A stretch of DNA of 64,000 bases from Acanthaster planci (lineage: Eukaryota > Echinodermata > Asteroidea > Valvatida > Acanthasteridae): the NCBI RefSeq assembly GCF_001949145.1, contig NW_019091388.1, positions 1,616,315 to 1,680,314 on the forward strand, written 5' to 3'. The notes beneath the pieces were generated by a model, which was not told the DNA's origin, made no database searches, and saw only the letters and a program-made list of their open reading frames with translations. The position numbers and the translations under genes are program-made. Position 1 is the stretch's first letter, and each line of letters opens with the position of its first letter. Positions 32,047-44,353 of this stretch are shown piece after piece.

Positions 32047-33193
32047 GACCTGTCTTTGTCGCATGTATTCAAATCTGTAAACAGCTCAACCTTATTTAAA
32101 AAGTGCTTCAGATGTTATTGTTTTGAAAGATTTAATTGCAAGAATGAACCACACAAGAAAGCAACCTGCATTTTGACATCCCAAGAGATCCATGTTGTGA
32201 GAATGCATGCATCTGCTATTGGTATTGTGGATTGTGCTATCAGTGTGATTTGTGTGGATGGCATTGAAGAGGAGTTAAGAGCCCTTTTCCATTATGAGGA
32301 GGACCAGGACTCATCTATCCTCTAGCTGTTTTTTCATACATCATATATCTGATTAACCCTGACCATGCTTCATACAAGACTCGTAGGCACTCATTGTAGT
32401 TACACCCATGAGAGTGAAACACTAACAGTATTCTGTCGGCATAAAACAGGTTTCCACAACAAGATATTGGCCTTCCTATGAAACAGGTTGAATGTCTAAG
32501 TCACTGGCTCGCTTCTGTCACCGGTGCCAGTTTCATGCGTGCTGTGCAACGTCACGGGTTTGATTGCATTACTACAAAAATACTTTTTTCCTCTATTCAA
32601 ACACACAGCTAGCTACATTAAAATGGACTGGAACTTGTTTTTTTTTTCAATTCTATATTTCACTTTTCAGTTTAACCAGTTTCATTACCAGTTTAATTGA
32701 CCGATGTCCTTTTTTTCTTTTAGCAATTTGTGTTGTTTTATGCCATTAGCAAATTTTCATATTTCGGAGAGCAACAGTGATTTCACTTTGGACAAGAGTT
32801 TTTAATGTCATAAGGGCTATAAGACCCATGATTGGAGGTAGATGCTTTATACATGCACACTGCTTTGTACGCATATTGTCCAAAATGTGCGTGATAACTT
32901 TTCATCCGAATGTGCACAACCAAATGTGGCCTACATGTAGCATGGGAATAAGGCGCTTAGCAAAGGAGTGGAGCATCGGCTGAGCTACTCTGTCACCACT
33001 GGCATTGTAGATGAGCACAGATCCACAGCTGTCTTGAACTTTTTCTGTGCTGCCCCAAAAAGGTAAACTGTGTATACTGTAAATATTCTGTATATATTAA
33101 AATAACTAGATACATGTGCAAAATGCATGTACACTTTCATGTACAATACGCTGCTACCAGTGCAAAACATAGTAATGAAAATATAATTACCGG

Positions 33194-33440
33194 AAATGGG
33201 TCACTTGGGAGACATTCCCATAGGAGCGTGCACAAAATTTTTTCAAACTTTACCGTCCCATAATTCAATATTCCCTTATCCGATCTTAACGAAACTTTGC
33301 CTTTCAGACCCTAATCAGACCCATCTCTCAAAATGTGGAGAGTAAAAATTTTCCTGGTTGACATTGAAATGTCTCCCTAATGACCGATGTCTCCAAATGT
33401 TGAAAAATTTACCACAAAATGTTTCCCAAGTGACCTATTT
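33194..33440. mobile_element. MITE-like element 2 with terminal inverted repeats
   Basis: The left end AAATGGGTCACTTGGGAGAC and the right end, in reverse complement AAATAGGTCACTTGGGAAAC, match at 18 of 20 bases. The 247-base element has no coding capacity. A central relation between GACATTCCCA and the internal GACATTGAAATGTCTCCC suggests further palindromic structure. No obvious target-site duplication was resolved. Confidence 0.7.
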
Positions 33441-35696
33441 AGAAATATATAAAGCAAAGCACAAAACCAAAGTTGACGCGTGTCTGTGTTATAAGGTTGG
33501 TATTTTGCTCCAGAACAGTAAATTACAGTAAAAATGATGCTGCATATTTCCCCAATTCTTGTTGAAAGCATGTGTGTAAGTTCAACCCCATGATACAAGT
33601 TACTGGAAGATTGTATACATAGTCAATGTAATATTGTAACATTTTATGGAACTGTTATCAAATTATCAATTTCTGGTTCTGTGTTCATTTAGGCTTGTGT
33701 CAGAGAGAGAAGTGGTCATAATTCATACAAAGTCAGGAAAGGTTCTGCACGTGTCGCTGTGGTCCTAAACCATTGCATCCTGTGGCCTGATGTGACGGAG
33801 CTCACTCAGTGAAAACAATAAATTTGCTGTAAAGCCTCAAAAACGTGACAGATTTTCCTTCAGAGATCCCCCGGTATATTCAGTATTCACAAATCAGTAA
33901 GGGTCCAAGCACTTGAGCACCCCTGTACTACATGGGAGCTGGCTGCCTTAGTTTTGCCTCAGTATCAGTTGTGATTTACATGTCAACGAATGGCCCAACA
34001 GACGATCTGTATAGCCCCTACACAACATTTAGTGTCACAGGATTTTTGTCAGGTCATGGGAACTGAAACAGCTGTTGGTTTTTCTTGTGTGTTTTTTTTT
34101 TCATTAAAACAGGCCTTTACTCATTCATCCATGACTTTGCATTTTTTCCCCCACACATAATGGCCTCATCTGTGAAATTTTCTTCATGTGTAGTAATGTA
34201 CATGTACCAACGTACGCTATCTTGAATTTGAGACTACATTTTCAGTTTGAGAGGTGGTCTTGCATCTGAAATTATGGTTTGGGCATGAATAAATGAATAT
34301 CTTCTCTTTGTAGCGTGAGCAACGTTTGGCTATAAATGACATCAACTGTGTATTATTTGCTGGTCATTTTGACGTGTGTATATTTAATGCTGGTTGTGAC
34401 AGTTACATATTTATACAGTAACCAGCTTGCATGTGGTCTATGGTAAACCAAAACATCGGAATCCAAGTCAAAACTTCAGTTTCTAAAATATGGATGATGT
34501 CATCAGGTGGGCTCATTTCATGTAAATAATGCTGCTCAGTCGCCTTGCGCCTGCATGTTACATCCCCGCTGAGGAGATGATGCAGTATCCCATCAGAAGC
34601 AGAACTAGGGAACGGCCTGTGACGATTTGCTCATTTTGGGCGAAAAAGGACCCAAGAAACTAACAGTGTTTTATTCAAGACTTAAGACCACCACAAGAAT
34701 ACAAGACCTGTAGACTGAATTCAAGTCACAAGCTATTCAAATGAACTGTCACAAAAGCATTCCTTTGTCATTGTTAACCCTGTCTGGTCTTGCCTTTGGT
34801 GTTGTGATGGTCTCCACTTAACACTGAAAACTAAGGATACCCCCACCCCATTCCTCTTCCCTCCCCTCCCCTTCTCCAACACAGCAAACTGTCAAACAAG
34901 ACAAGGATTTGCTCACATTCTTGAAGTGTACCACATCATTGATGATCCAAATACAGGAATGGACCGCTCGGCAAATAGCCATAGAGAAGTGAGCGCATGA
35001 GTTAACTGAATGCTTTAGACACAAGCTATAAACCAGTCTTTGCTGCCAGGAACAGGTGAATTTCTTTGCCTTGTATGAAGTGTATACTGTCGGTGTGCAT
35101 CATTAATTTATAACATTAATACAATAAAGCATACACTACTGTTTAATCCTTACTGGAGTGTATTTGCCTATTTTCTGTGGAGTATTTCCATGAAATCCCT
35201 AGTGTGTGGATTTAAGGAGGTTACTCTGATTTTCACAGGGAATAATGGTTCTCAGATATTGCTTGTCTGTTTCCAATGGGCATATGTGAAGTTCCTGTGG
35301 ATGGGCAAAATAATTTCCCTCCCCCAGCAGCCACAGGATCGTCCCCCTGATTTTTGAGAAAAGATAGAGGCATTATGGGAAAAGGTCCACACTCAATATG
35401 GAAAAGTTTCTTGGAACATCTGAGCAGCTACGCAGACTTCTAGTGAGCTTTGTTTCTGTTGCTAGTGTTGTGTATTATGATTTCTGGTTTTGCCAGTTTT
35501 TCTTTATTCAGATATTTGTTTGCAAAACTCTAAGAAGCCCTCTTGAGTGAAACTGAACGCACTTCCAATTTTGGAGGGAAATGTCAGTGACATCGGCGCA
35601 GCTGTATACCTGTGGTCTTTAGTTTAAGCTTACTGAACTGATTGATACTGATGAGGGCGGTAAACTGGGCGAATGTACATGTGTATTGCGTCGCAA

Positions 35697-35866
35697 GCTT
35701 GGAGGTTTCCAAATTCTGACCTCGTCTCCAGAGTCGGCTTCGTGCGGATGGGCTATAGAGTTGTTTTTCATAAGCTCGAACTTCAAGAGCCTCAGCGGTA
35801 TGAATGGCAAAGACGAAGCCGCAAACGGAACGAAGCCGAAATTTGGAAACCTCCCAGTGGAGCTAA
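35697..35866. repeat. Inverted repeat with a GGAGGTTTCCAAATT core
   Basis: GGAGGTTTCCAAATT at about 35701-35715 recurs exactly in reverse complement at about 35849-35864, and weaker similarity continues inward (CTTCGT words). It lies in a stretch with balanced composition and open frames on both strands. It might be a coding exon of unknown identity, but I find no recognisable protein motif. Confidence 0.45.
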
Positions 35867-36545
35867 TGGTCCGTTCTTTAGGAACAGCGCCACCAAGAAA
35901 GGAGTTGCCTCGCTGTCTGCAGAGCAGCATACGGGATTGATGGGAATGGAAGTGCGTTTCGCTTACATATACACGATATCTACGGTTATTTTATTGTTTG
36001 TCACGGATCGAATTTTTTAAGTGGAGCTACTATTGTTTTGTTTCAGGTGTTTTCATCACAATATTTTTTCATGATTGTTACACCCTTCTCCGAGCTACTC
36101 GGCGCGGTCGGCACTGACGCGTTCCCGTTTTAGGCGACACGTATTATGCATAGTGCCATGAGGACGAAAACCCACGAGCCATTTTATCTGTCGTGTTGTA
36201 GTTTGTTACATATTACAAAAAATGCAATTTTTCGGGTTTTTTAATTTATTGTTTTAATATTATTTATATTTCGGGTAGAAGATGGAGGTAACCTTTTCAT
36301 TCTCAATGCAGGCTTGATAGCTGGTTTGCAGGTACATGTCCAACATCATTTCGGAGCCGTTTTCCTTGTGATGTTGAAATCACTAAAACGAAAAATTTAG
36401 AATTAGAATAACTGAAAGCAATAAGCAACACCCGACACATGCCAAAAGATCGAATAGCGAAAGACGGTTGCGGCTCTACCCCCAGATGGCGGTTCGTCGT
36501 GAATTAACACTTACCCCCATAACACACCAGACCCCGCCCCGAAGT

Positions 36546-36697
36546 GAAGTGCACCCCGCAATCGGTGAAAGAAAGACATGCGCGTTCTTGCACGCGTTCT
36601 GCGTGTACGCAAAGACCATACAGTTACGCGCACTCAGCGTGCTCTGCGTCAAACGCTCATATACTTGCACGCCTCATGGCGCTCCTGTGTTGTGAGT
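36546..36697 (+). repeat. Dispersed repeat family, second copy
   Basis: This shares TGAAGTGCACCCC, TTGCACGCGTTCTG, GTACGCAAAGACCATACA, GCGTCAAACG and ATACTTGCACGCCTCATGGC with the copy at 27630-28015, in the same order and orientation. It ends directly at the A/C-rich simple repeat. Confidence 0.7.
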
Positions 36698-36699
36698 AC

Positions 36700-36935
36700 A
36701 AATAAACAAACAAACAAACAAACAAACAACCCAACACCCCCAACACTCCAACAAACAAACAAACAAACAAACAAACAAACACCCCAACAACCCCCCCAAC
36801 AAACAAACAAACAAACAAACAAACAAACAACCCAACAAACACCCCAACAACCCAACAAACAAACAAAAAACCCAACAACCCAACAAACAAACAAACGAAC
36901 AAAACAAAGAACAAAAACATAAACAAAAAAAACAC
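36700..36935. repeat. AAAC-type simple repeat with CCCAACA interruptions
   Basis: About 235 bases are almost only A and C on the + strand. Runs of AAAC are broken by ACCCCAACAACCC-type segments, so the minus strand is G/T-only with several G runs. Long open frames here on both strands (poly-Thr/Asn/Lys or poly-Cys/Leu/Phe/Val) come from the repeat and are not genes. Confidence 0.9.
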
Positions 36936-38219
36936 GCAGATAAGGCCTAGCATTGTTATTCAACAATGTGCCTTTTACATAGTTTTGATATCACTACTTA
37001 CACTTGTAACATTAATCGGAAGGGGTTTTACAGATTTATACTTTAATTCCGTCTTTTTCAGTAAATTGGGGCAATGTTGTCCCTCTCCACCTGCAAAAAT
37101 GGTGGGTATAGTTTTCTCCGCTCCCTGGATTAAATTCTGACCGTACGTGAGAAGTCGCTAGAGTTCCATTGCGTGAGTTCGGTCTTAACCCCAGACGTGA
37201 TACGCAAGTGTTCAGAAAGGATTCAGCCTAAAAATTTTAATTAATAGGCATTTAATTCTTTAAATAGAGCTCGCTTACCTCAAAAAGGTAAAAAAAAGTT
37301 CACGAGCCACGGGTCAAGATATATCTAAAGCAGAAAAATATTTTGTATGGTTACTCCAGTTACTTCTTGGTAATCTGACGGAACACTCCATTAATTTTTT
37401 AGCATGCAGGCACCAATTAGCATTCTGAAAGTACAGTAGACATTGCGACCGGCTGTAGTTTGTTTGGGAGTGGAACAGCTTTCTCAAGCGCGTTCAGTCT
37501 ACCTCCAACATTAATCACGTCCATGCAGTTCATTAATCATATCAAAAACTTCGACTGAGAGTATCGCGTCTGCCCGCAAAGACACGGTGCCATTTCTCTC
37601 TAAGGATTGAAAGCGCCAGAATTTTTCACTTGTACTCTACAAACGGGGGGTGGGGGGTTTCAGGATTCTTTCATAGAAAAAATAAACTTTCGTTTTTTGG
37701 AAAAAGAAATCCATTTTACCTCCCCTGGACCCCCCTGGACCCTTTTAATATTGAGTATTGCACAGGTTGGGCTGTTCACAGGAAGCAACAGAATAAGTCC
37801 AGTCTTACAGGCGTTATATACCGGTAGTGACTGCTGACAGATAGCTCGGTGCTCCGTGAAGGAGCAATGCAGAGTGTTCTCATTTACTTTGTTATATGCT
37901 AGGTTCCTTTCAGGACGTCATTAGAACTAAGTCAATTTTTGAAGCGCCCTCCTAAGTTCACTGCAGGTCTATATTTCCATGTTTTTGTCGTTGTTTTGTT
38001 TTTGTTTTTACAAAGACGCGGGCGATATCGAATCTGTTGATGAGGGACTTGAGATCAGTCTAGCTTTATGCGCCACATGCTCTCAGTGATGCAGGGTGAG
38101 TCGAGTCAGTTAACCCTGCCAGGACTCAAGTCCAGTCGCCAAAGACTCAAGTAGGACAAAAGTTGAGTCCATTGAGTTTCTGGAGACTTTTGTTTAATAT
38201 CAATTTTTTTGTAATCCAG

Positions 38220-38530
38220 CGGATATGCCACTCCATTATCCAACTGTGCATCAAAAATCTTGGGATAGACTTGGCCCTACGCCTATGGAAATTCGCGTAA
38301 CTCTTCTATCCAAGAACTCAAAGGAAGACAAGGCAGGAGAAGAACAAGGGATTGTACGTGTAAGTGTAGATTACAGAATTACTCCGGAAATTCGCGGGGG
38401 TGCAGCCCTAAGACTTGTAAAACCAAATCTCGCCCTTTTGGTCCGGATGTCGTCGACTGAATTTCAAATTGAAATCTCCATTGCCCGCACGGCAGAAATG
38501 ACAGGTGGAATATCGAAGGTCGTGACATAA
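38220..38530 (+). other. Unassigned exon-like ORF
   Basis: An ATG at 38225 opens 101 codons ending at the TAA-flanked TGA near 38530. A good acceptor (TTTTTTTGTAATCCAG) ends just before it at 38219, and a GTAAGT lies inside at about 38361. The predicted protein is hydrophilic with no motif I recognise. It could be an exon of an unannotated transcript, a transposon relic or chance. Confidence 0.2.
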
Positions 38531-39494
38531 TTAATAGGATATAAATAAAGGACACCGACAGGAAAGGTCATCTACATAAAAATTGTTTTTATAAGGATGC
38601 TTCATAGATAAGCATTTCAGTTGTAAAAGAGAGTAAAACGCACGACCGTGTCTCTCACAATGAGCTTAAAATAAATTGACATAACAGTGGCGTAACTACG
38701 AGGTGTTGTACCCATGGCCCCAGTGCAAATGTACACAATCTGTGTACATGTATAAGCTGCAATAATTTAATTTGCTTTCAGATTCCCGTTGTAAACGTGC
38801 GTGACCCCGGGTGCCCCTTAGTTACGATACAGACTTCAAACACGTAGGCAGTGTGTCGAGCCGACGTGAAAAACTGATTACGCCACCATCTTTGCAAACA
38901 CGATCCGTTTATGTTGACTGTGCTCATTGCCGATGCAAAATGTGGATGACCTTGCGCAATGAGGATAGTGATATAATCGATGATGCGGAGTCTGGCAACC
39001 TCCCATGACGTCATTACCCATAGGCACACACAACTCCTGCATGCAGCTGATGCATAAAATGCGAAATAAAAATGATAAACAGACTGGTGCCTAGTGAAGC
39101 GAGCGAAGAGGAAAATCCTCAAGGTATCATTACAGTGTCTTCTCTTCCGTGTACTCTGGTTACCAGATTGATCTAAACCCACGGAGAAAGGCCGGGCACT
39201 TCATGTAGGAAAGCGTAGCGACTTGGCTTGGATTTTCGAGATGTGCGGCTCATTTGGACAGATTTTCACAGCAGTTCAGACTTAGCCGTAACTAATGACA
39301 GCAAATAATGAATCTCAGCCGGTGTCGCGGAATTTAATGGAGTTTTTGTGGTGCTATGCGGTGTCTGAATTCGGCAATATTATTTCCAAGTAGTCCGATC
39401 ATCCTCATCTGGAGACACACCGTACGCACATCGGTGGATCGAGGAGGTGTGTGCACAGAGACTGGCGCCCCTGCGTGCTGCACTAACCGCCGAC

Positions 39495-42400
39495 ATGTCT
39501 TTACTCTGTGTGTGTGGTAAGAGAAAACCCATGTATTTCAGGGCATAGTCCAGTCAGAAAGTATCAATCAGTTTTTCCTCAACACAATTTCTTTGAATAT
39601 CTTGATCAGCTCTGGTCTACAACATTGCAAAAACATGATGCTGACCGCTTTCTGCGCGCAGGGCAGCTACACCGGTAGGCTCACACATGCTCACTATGCT
39701 CATTACAGAGTCTGCAAATTTAACTTTACACTGAATCCAGAGGACATTTTTTTTGCAGGAAAACCCAGCTGAATTGAACAGAAGGAGGCATATGTTGTAG
39801 GCCCTAACCCTAGGCTGTAGTAGTAATCAGGTTGTTAACTGTGTGACTTCCTTTCATGCCTAGGCCTACTTTCATATTATGCTCCAGTTCACATTGTCGA
39901 TGGGTGTGCGACAGTAGCATTGCCAAGGTGGTGGTGGTGGTGTGGGGGGGATATACAGTGGCAGACTGCAGAACCTTGGATAGGGACTGTAAAAGCAACA
40001 TCGGTGAAGCAAAGTTTGGATGGCAAACAGATTATAACAAATGCAAAATTGCGAAGGTGAAAGCAGATTTGATGAAAGCATTGCCCTTTGGAAAGGAAAG
40101 AGTTCTGGAAAGATTTTCATATACAGACATCACTAACTTTCCCTTGTACCGGTACCTGTAGTTGTTCATCAGTCATCAGAAAGCAATGAAATGTCCCAAA
40201 AAGTCAAATTTATCTTGGAGAATACGGTTGCATTTACTTTAAAAAAACATTTAAAAGTTTTAGACCAGTCACATTTGTGGTTTGTACACAGGGTTTCAAG
40301 TGATGTCTGTGTACCGTATTTTCAAAGTCTAATTATGCCTATTTTCAGAAAGGAAACTCTTGTTTCTTCATCAGATCTAAATTTGTGTCTGTGTGTCATT
40401 CTGATTGCATGAAAACTGTGTAATCTTCAGATTGTGGCTGCATTTTACAGTATGCTACACATAGGATTTGATACCAGGAGCTCATTGGTTTCTCTTGGTC
40501 AGTTGAGTCTGGTCAACAAGTGATAAAACTGATACATCACCAGTCTATTTTTTCACTTGTCCGCAGGAAGTTTCACTAGTGCACTTGCCTTTTTTTTTTA
40601 GCAAGGCTAGCTTTGACTAGGTCTTTTCAACTTCATTATTGCAACATTACTGTGGAGTCTTACTGTCAATTCTGAAACTGACAAGGGAAGATTTAAAACT
40701 GTTTTGTACAATTAATAATAAACAATGAACAATCAGTTGCACAATGTTTATGTTATTCGTCTTTATAAATATTACAAATAGCAGTTTCAAACAGGGGGCT
40801 TTTCTTAAGTACTAGTCTGCCAGGCAAGTTAAAAATTGCATTTTACTAGCCCTCAGCAGTTTTAACTAGAATTTGTACATCAGTCAAATGCTAAGGTTGA
40901 GGCCTGACATCAGACAGTAACCAGTGCATCCAAATCAATTAACTCATCTGTCATACCTTCGAGATCCCTGCTACATGTACAAATGCAGCACTTGGATGAA
41001 TCTGAGGCCCCAAAAAGTGACATCTTTGGTGTCCCTGTTTCACCTGACCTTTTCATTTATTCGTTTGTTATTTCTCAGGGTACAAAAACAAACACAAAAT
41101 ACAAAAACCGATACATACCAATATATAGGAACAATATTTACTGACACCCCTGACGGATAGCCTAAAAGCGAACTCAATCACTGTCGAGAGGGTCTCCAAA
41201 AAAAAATGTCAACAAATACAAAAAAACCACTAGATAAAAAATGACTTAAAATACAAAAATGCACAAAAATAAAACTAGATAAATAAACAACGTAATCCCT
41301 CTTGGAGATGGAAGGCATTAAAAAATGTGTCTTGAATGTACAAAATCTTCAGATGAAAGAGGGCAATTTAAAAAAAAAATGGTCCCCAAATTTATAGAAT
41401 GATCCATTAGGTAGCCAATTGAAGGGAAGTACTTACCCATGCCCCACCCCACCCCATTCTCGTTAAGCATTTAAATTGAAAAAAATATTCATTTGATAGG
41501 GAGACACTCGTATGCAGCTTTACCTTGTTTCCCCTTCTTTCTCTTTTGTTTCCAGCCGGCCAGTTAATAATTCAGAAGACATACATGTGTAAATTATCAC
41601 TAAAATATGCCCGCTCACACATGTATGTTTTGTTTCCATTTTCCATTTGCTCCCCTTTTTTGTCAGTGCATGGTGTCCCACCCCCTTTGAATTATCTTCA
41701 TAAATTGCTCAAGAAGTCATTTGAACAAACTCAATCTCATACATTGTTCACCTGTCACATTCACACACTTCATCCCCCATAATACAGTGTTGCAGTGTTC
41801 TCTTTCAACAAGAAATGTGCACAATTTGTTGCGATTTCTATTGTTTCTGTTTCGCTCTATTGCATTCAGTTTACTTGTTGCTGTTGTTTTATTTCCAGTG
41901 TTGTATAAAATCTTTTATGCAATTTTTGTCTACAAAACATGTTTTTATGCACGTTTAGTTTAGTTTTATAGTATTTCTTTTTTCCCTTTAAAAAATGACT
42001 TGTCTACTCATTTCGCAAAATTTGCACACACTAAAAGATTTGTTGTGATGGTTGATATTTCCCATTCAATAATAGCTACATGTACATGTACATGTAGAGT
42101 ACATGTACCAATTTACAACACTTGACCCACAAATTCTGGTTGTTCTATTGGTCAGCAGAACCGCATGTGGTAGTCACTCATTTCACTAGTTTTGCCATGT
42201 TTGCTGGGGAATATACTACCAGTTGGCCTACTGTCAGAAAGTACTATCCAGTAGATCCCACGTTCGCAAAAGCACTAGATCCTATTTGTGAGTGTGATAG
42301 TGACTTTATCTTCAAGCAAACTTGAAGCCCAGTAAAGATGTTATAGGAGCCTATACCGGTATGTATTGTGCAAACGCACCAGCTTTCAATTTACAGTAAA

Positions 42401-44353
42401 TTTTGCAGCTGAATGCTTTGCTTTTAGCATAAAAATAGCACAATGCATTGAGTTAGAATAGTGCCTTATGCGGGGTTTGATACAGTTGTATTTATAAACC
42501 GTGCAGTGTATCACACTGTTTGTTGCCATGGATTGACCAATCAGAATTCAGAATTCAAGTTTGCTTACAGATAAAACATGCACATTATATGTCATGCTGA
42601 TGCTGTACATGTATGTAATGTGTACCAAGTACCAAGACAGCAACAGCTGCCTTGGAAAAGCAACTTGTTGCTAGCAAAGGTTGAAAAGAAAAACATACAT
42701 GTATATCAAACAAGCTCACAGAGGCTAAGAACATGCATGCACATTATTCCTTTTGAATTTTAATGGTGTAATTTTGTCACGCTTTGAATTACGCATTAAT
42801 TCCCGCAGTCCACTGTGCGGATGACGCAACCCATCCAGAGCTGGCCATAGTTGATATTCATTGCATAACAATTACTCACGTAACGATGTAATGGTCCATC
42901 AGGAAAAGTACATCAATAATCCCATTATTTCTAGCATCGCCCATCACAAGTAGAAAGCCAAAACCCATTAGCAGGTGAAATGAATGTCGGTAGTGAGGAT
43001 GGCTGCATTGTCCGCAGCATCGTTAACATCATTGTGGGAAAATTCCGTCATGTTTCATCATGTGAAGTTTAATTGTCCATAGCTGAGCAAATTATGACCT
43101 GTTCCATTGTAATACAAAGAAATGAATCGAATGGAATGAATTAAAGTCTTTGACATGATTGGAATGGTTAAGTTTAACGTTTACCAGTGTGCAAGCATCT
43201 GACGCTGGTCGGAAAACCAGCAAAATATTTGTACCAGCAAATATACACTGGTCAAGTGTGAATACACACACTGATTGCTGAAATCTTATACATGTATGCA
43301 ATGTGGATGATACCAGCAAAATATTCTCTTGAAATGAGCACATAGTATACATAATGTACATTTATGTATAATCATGTACATGTACAGTATGCCCTCAACA
43401 AACTTAATTGATCCCAATATCAACTGAACCAAATGCTGTGAAAAAGATTCCAGTAACTTGGTTTTTACAAAGTAAGGGTGCCCAATACATGTACTAGCAA
43501 TTTGACTGTGAAGTTACTGGCATGCCAGTACAGGGCATGTACATGTACATACAGTGTACATGAGCCAGATGCATCCTAATAAATTGTTGTATTGATATCA
43601 GACCATGTTTAAAACTGTCCATTGCTTCAACAATATTTATAATGTGTGTGGATTGTGTACTAGTTACAGTTGCAGTTTTAAACCAGGCAGAGATAAACTT
43701 TTGTTCCAATACATGCAATAAAGTTTCTTATATTGTACATGTATACATGTACATGTATCTGCTAATTTTCTGGTCAGACCAATTGAAAGGAGTCAGAAGA
43801 CTAAATTCAAAGCAGGTTCCAGACATGAAAAACATTGATTTTATAACTGATGTTTCTGATGTCCAAAGGTCAACAATCATCCATTTTGAATGTGTGTTTT
43901 AAAAATGTTAGATTTCATGTTTACGTGTTCAATATCGATATGTTCGTAGGCTGCTAACAGAATATCAGGGGTAATCAAAACGGCAAACACCACCGGTATA
44001 TTATTTTGACAAAATGTGACATGTCATTTTCTCTGGCAGTAGGGCTATCAAAGAAGCTGAAAAGAATTTCTCGGCCACAGTTTCCTCAAGCGTATCACAC
44101 TGCAGATCTATTCTGTTCATCTCTAGCATAATCGCTTCAAAATTCACATAAATGTAAAACAGATCAGCGATACTGCATAAATTTAAATAGGCATGCTTAA
44201 CTCTGAAGTTCATTTTACAAATAAACAAAAAGAAACTGAGATCTTCATTTTTACAGTGTTTTGTTGAAATTTATACATGTACACATGCTGATGGTTTACT
44301 TTCTGCTTTCTTGTCTTTTGCAGTCAAAAAGGCCGTCTTGGATGGACCAGCAG
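39495..44353 (+). CDS. UNC13: UNC13 (Munc13) orthologue, 5' partial: first two coding exons
   Basis: Coding exon 1 is 39495-39516 (22 bases, start context CGCCGACATGT, donor GTAAGA). Coding exon 2 is 44324-44353 (30 bases, acceptor TCTTTTGCAG, donor GTAAGA). Both junctions are phase 1. The spliced product begins MSLLCVCVKKAVLDGPA, closely matching the start of vertebrate UNC13A and UNC13B (MSLLCV-VKKAKFDG type), which opens the N-terminal C2A domain. Phase 1 fits the next family exon, which should encode the KFNTYVTLKVQ strand; I do not find it before the window ends, so the gene continues past 64000. UNC13 proteins are large presynaptic factors (C2, C1 and MUN domains) that open syntaxin and prime synaptic vesicles. 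The C2A-bearing N terminus makes this the isoform that could bind RIM. The remaining domains cannot be judged here. Confidence 0.85.
41005..41090 (+). repeat. Diverged fragment related to MITE-like element 1
   Basis: It shares CAAAAAGTGACA, then GTGTCCCTGTTTCACCTGAC, then a TTTGTTATTT-like word with the end regions of the element at 28748-28986. The opposite end is not found, so this is a partial copy. Confidence 0.45.
42076..42109. repeat. TACATGTA palindromic microsatellite
   Basis: Several overlapping TACATGTA units form a self-complementary tract. It is one representative of a motif scattered through the right two thirds of the window. Confidence 0.85.

Larger units (their letters stand above)
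32047..39494. other. DDA1-UNC13 interval
   Basis: This 7.4 kb stretch has candidate DDA1 poly(A) signals AATAAA at 33817-33822 and 35123-35128; the second is followed by a moderately GT-rich run. It also holds a MITE-like element (33194-33440), a patch with balanced base composition and open frames on both strands (35640-36000), a repeat copy and A/C-rich tract (36546-36935), an exon-like ORF (38220-38530), and a CpG-containing stretch just upstream of the UNC13 start (39300-39494) that is probably its 5' UTR or promoter. Confidence 0.5.
39517..44323 (+). other. UNC13 intron 1
   Basis: This 4.8 kb phase-1 intron contains a GTGGTGG run at 39929-39943, a TACATGTA block at 42076-42109 and a diverged relative of MITE-like element 1 at about 41005-41090 (GTGTCCCTGTTTCACCTGAC). 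No other gene was found. Confidence 0.7.

Noticed and set aside
36578-36966. Long ORFs on both strands over the A/C tract
   Set aside because: They arise from the simple repeat and encode only low-complexity Thr/Asn/Lys or Cys/Leu/Phe/Val runs.
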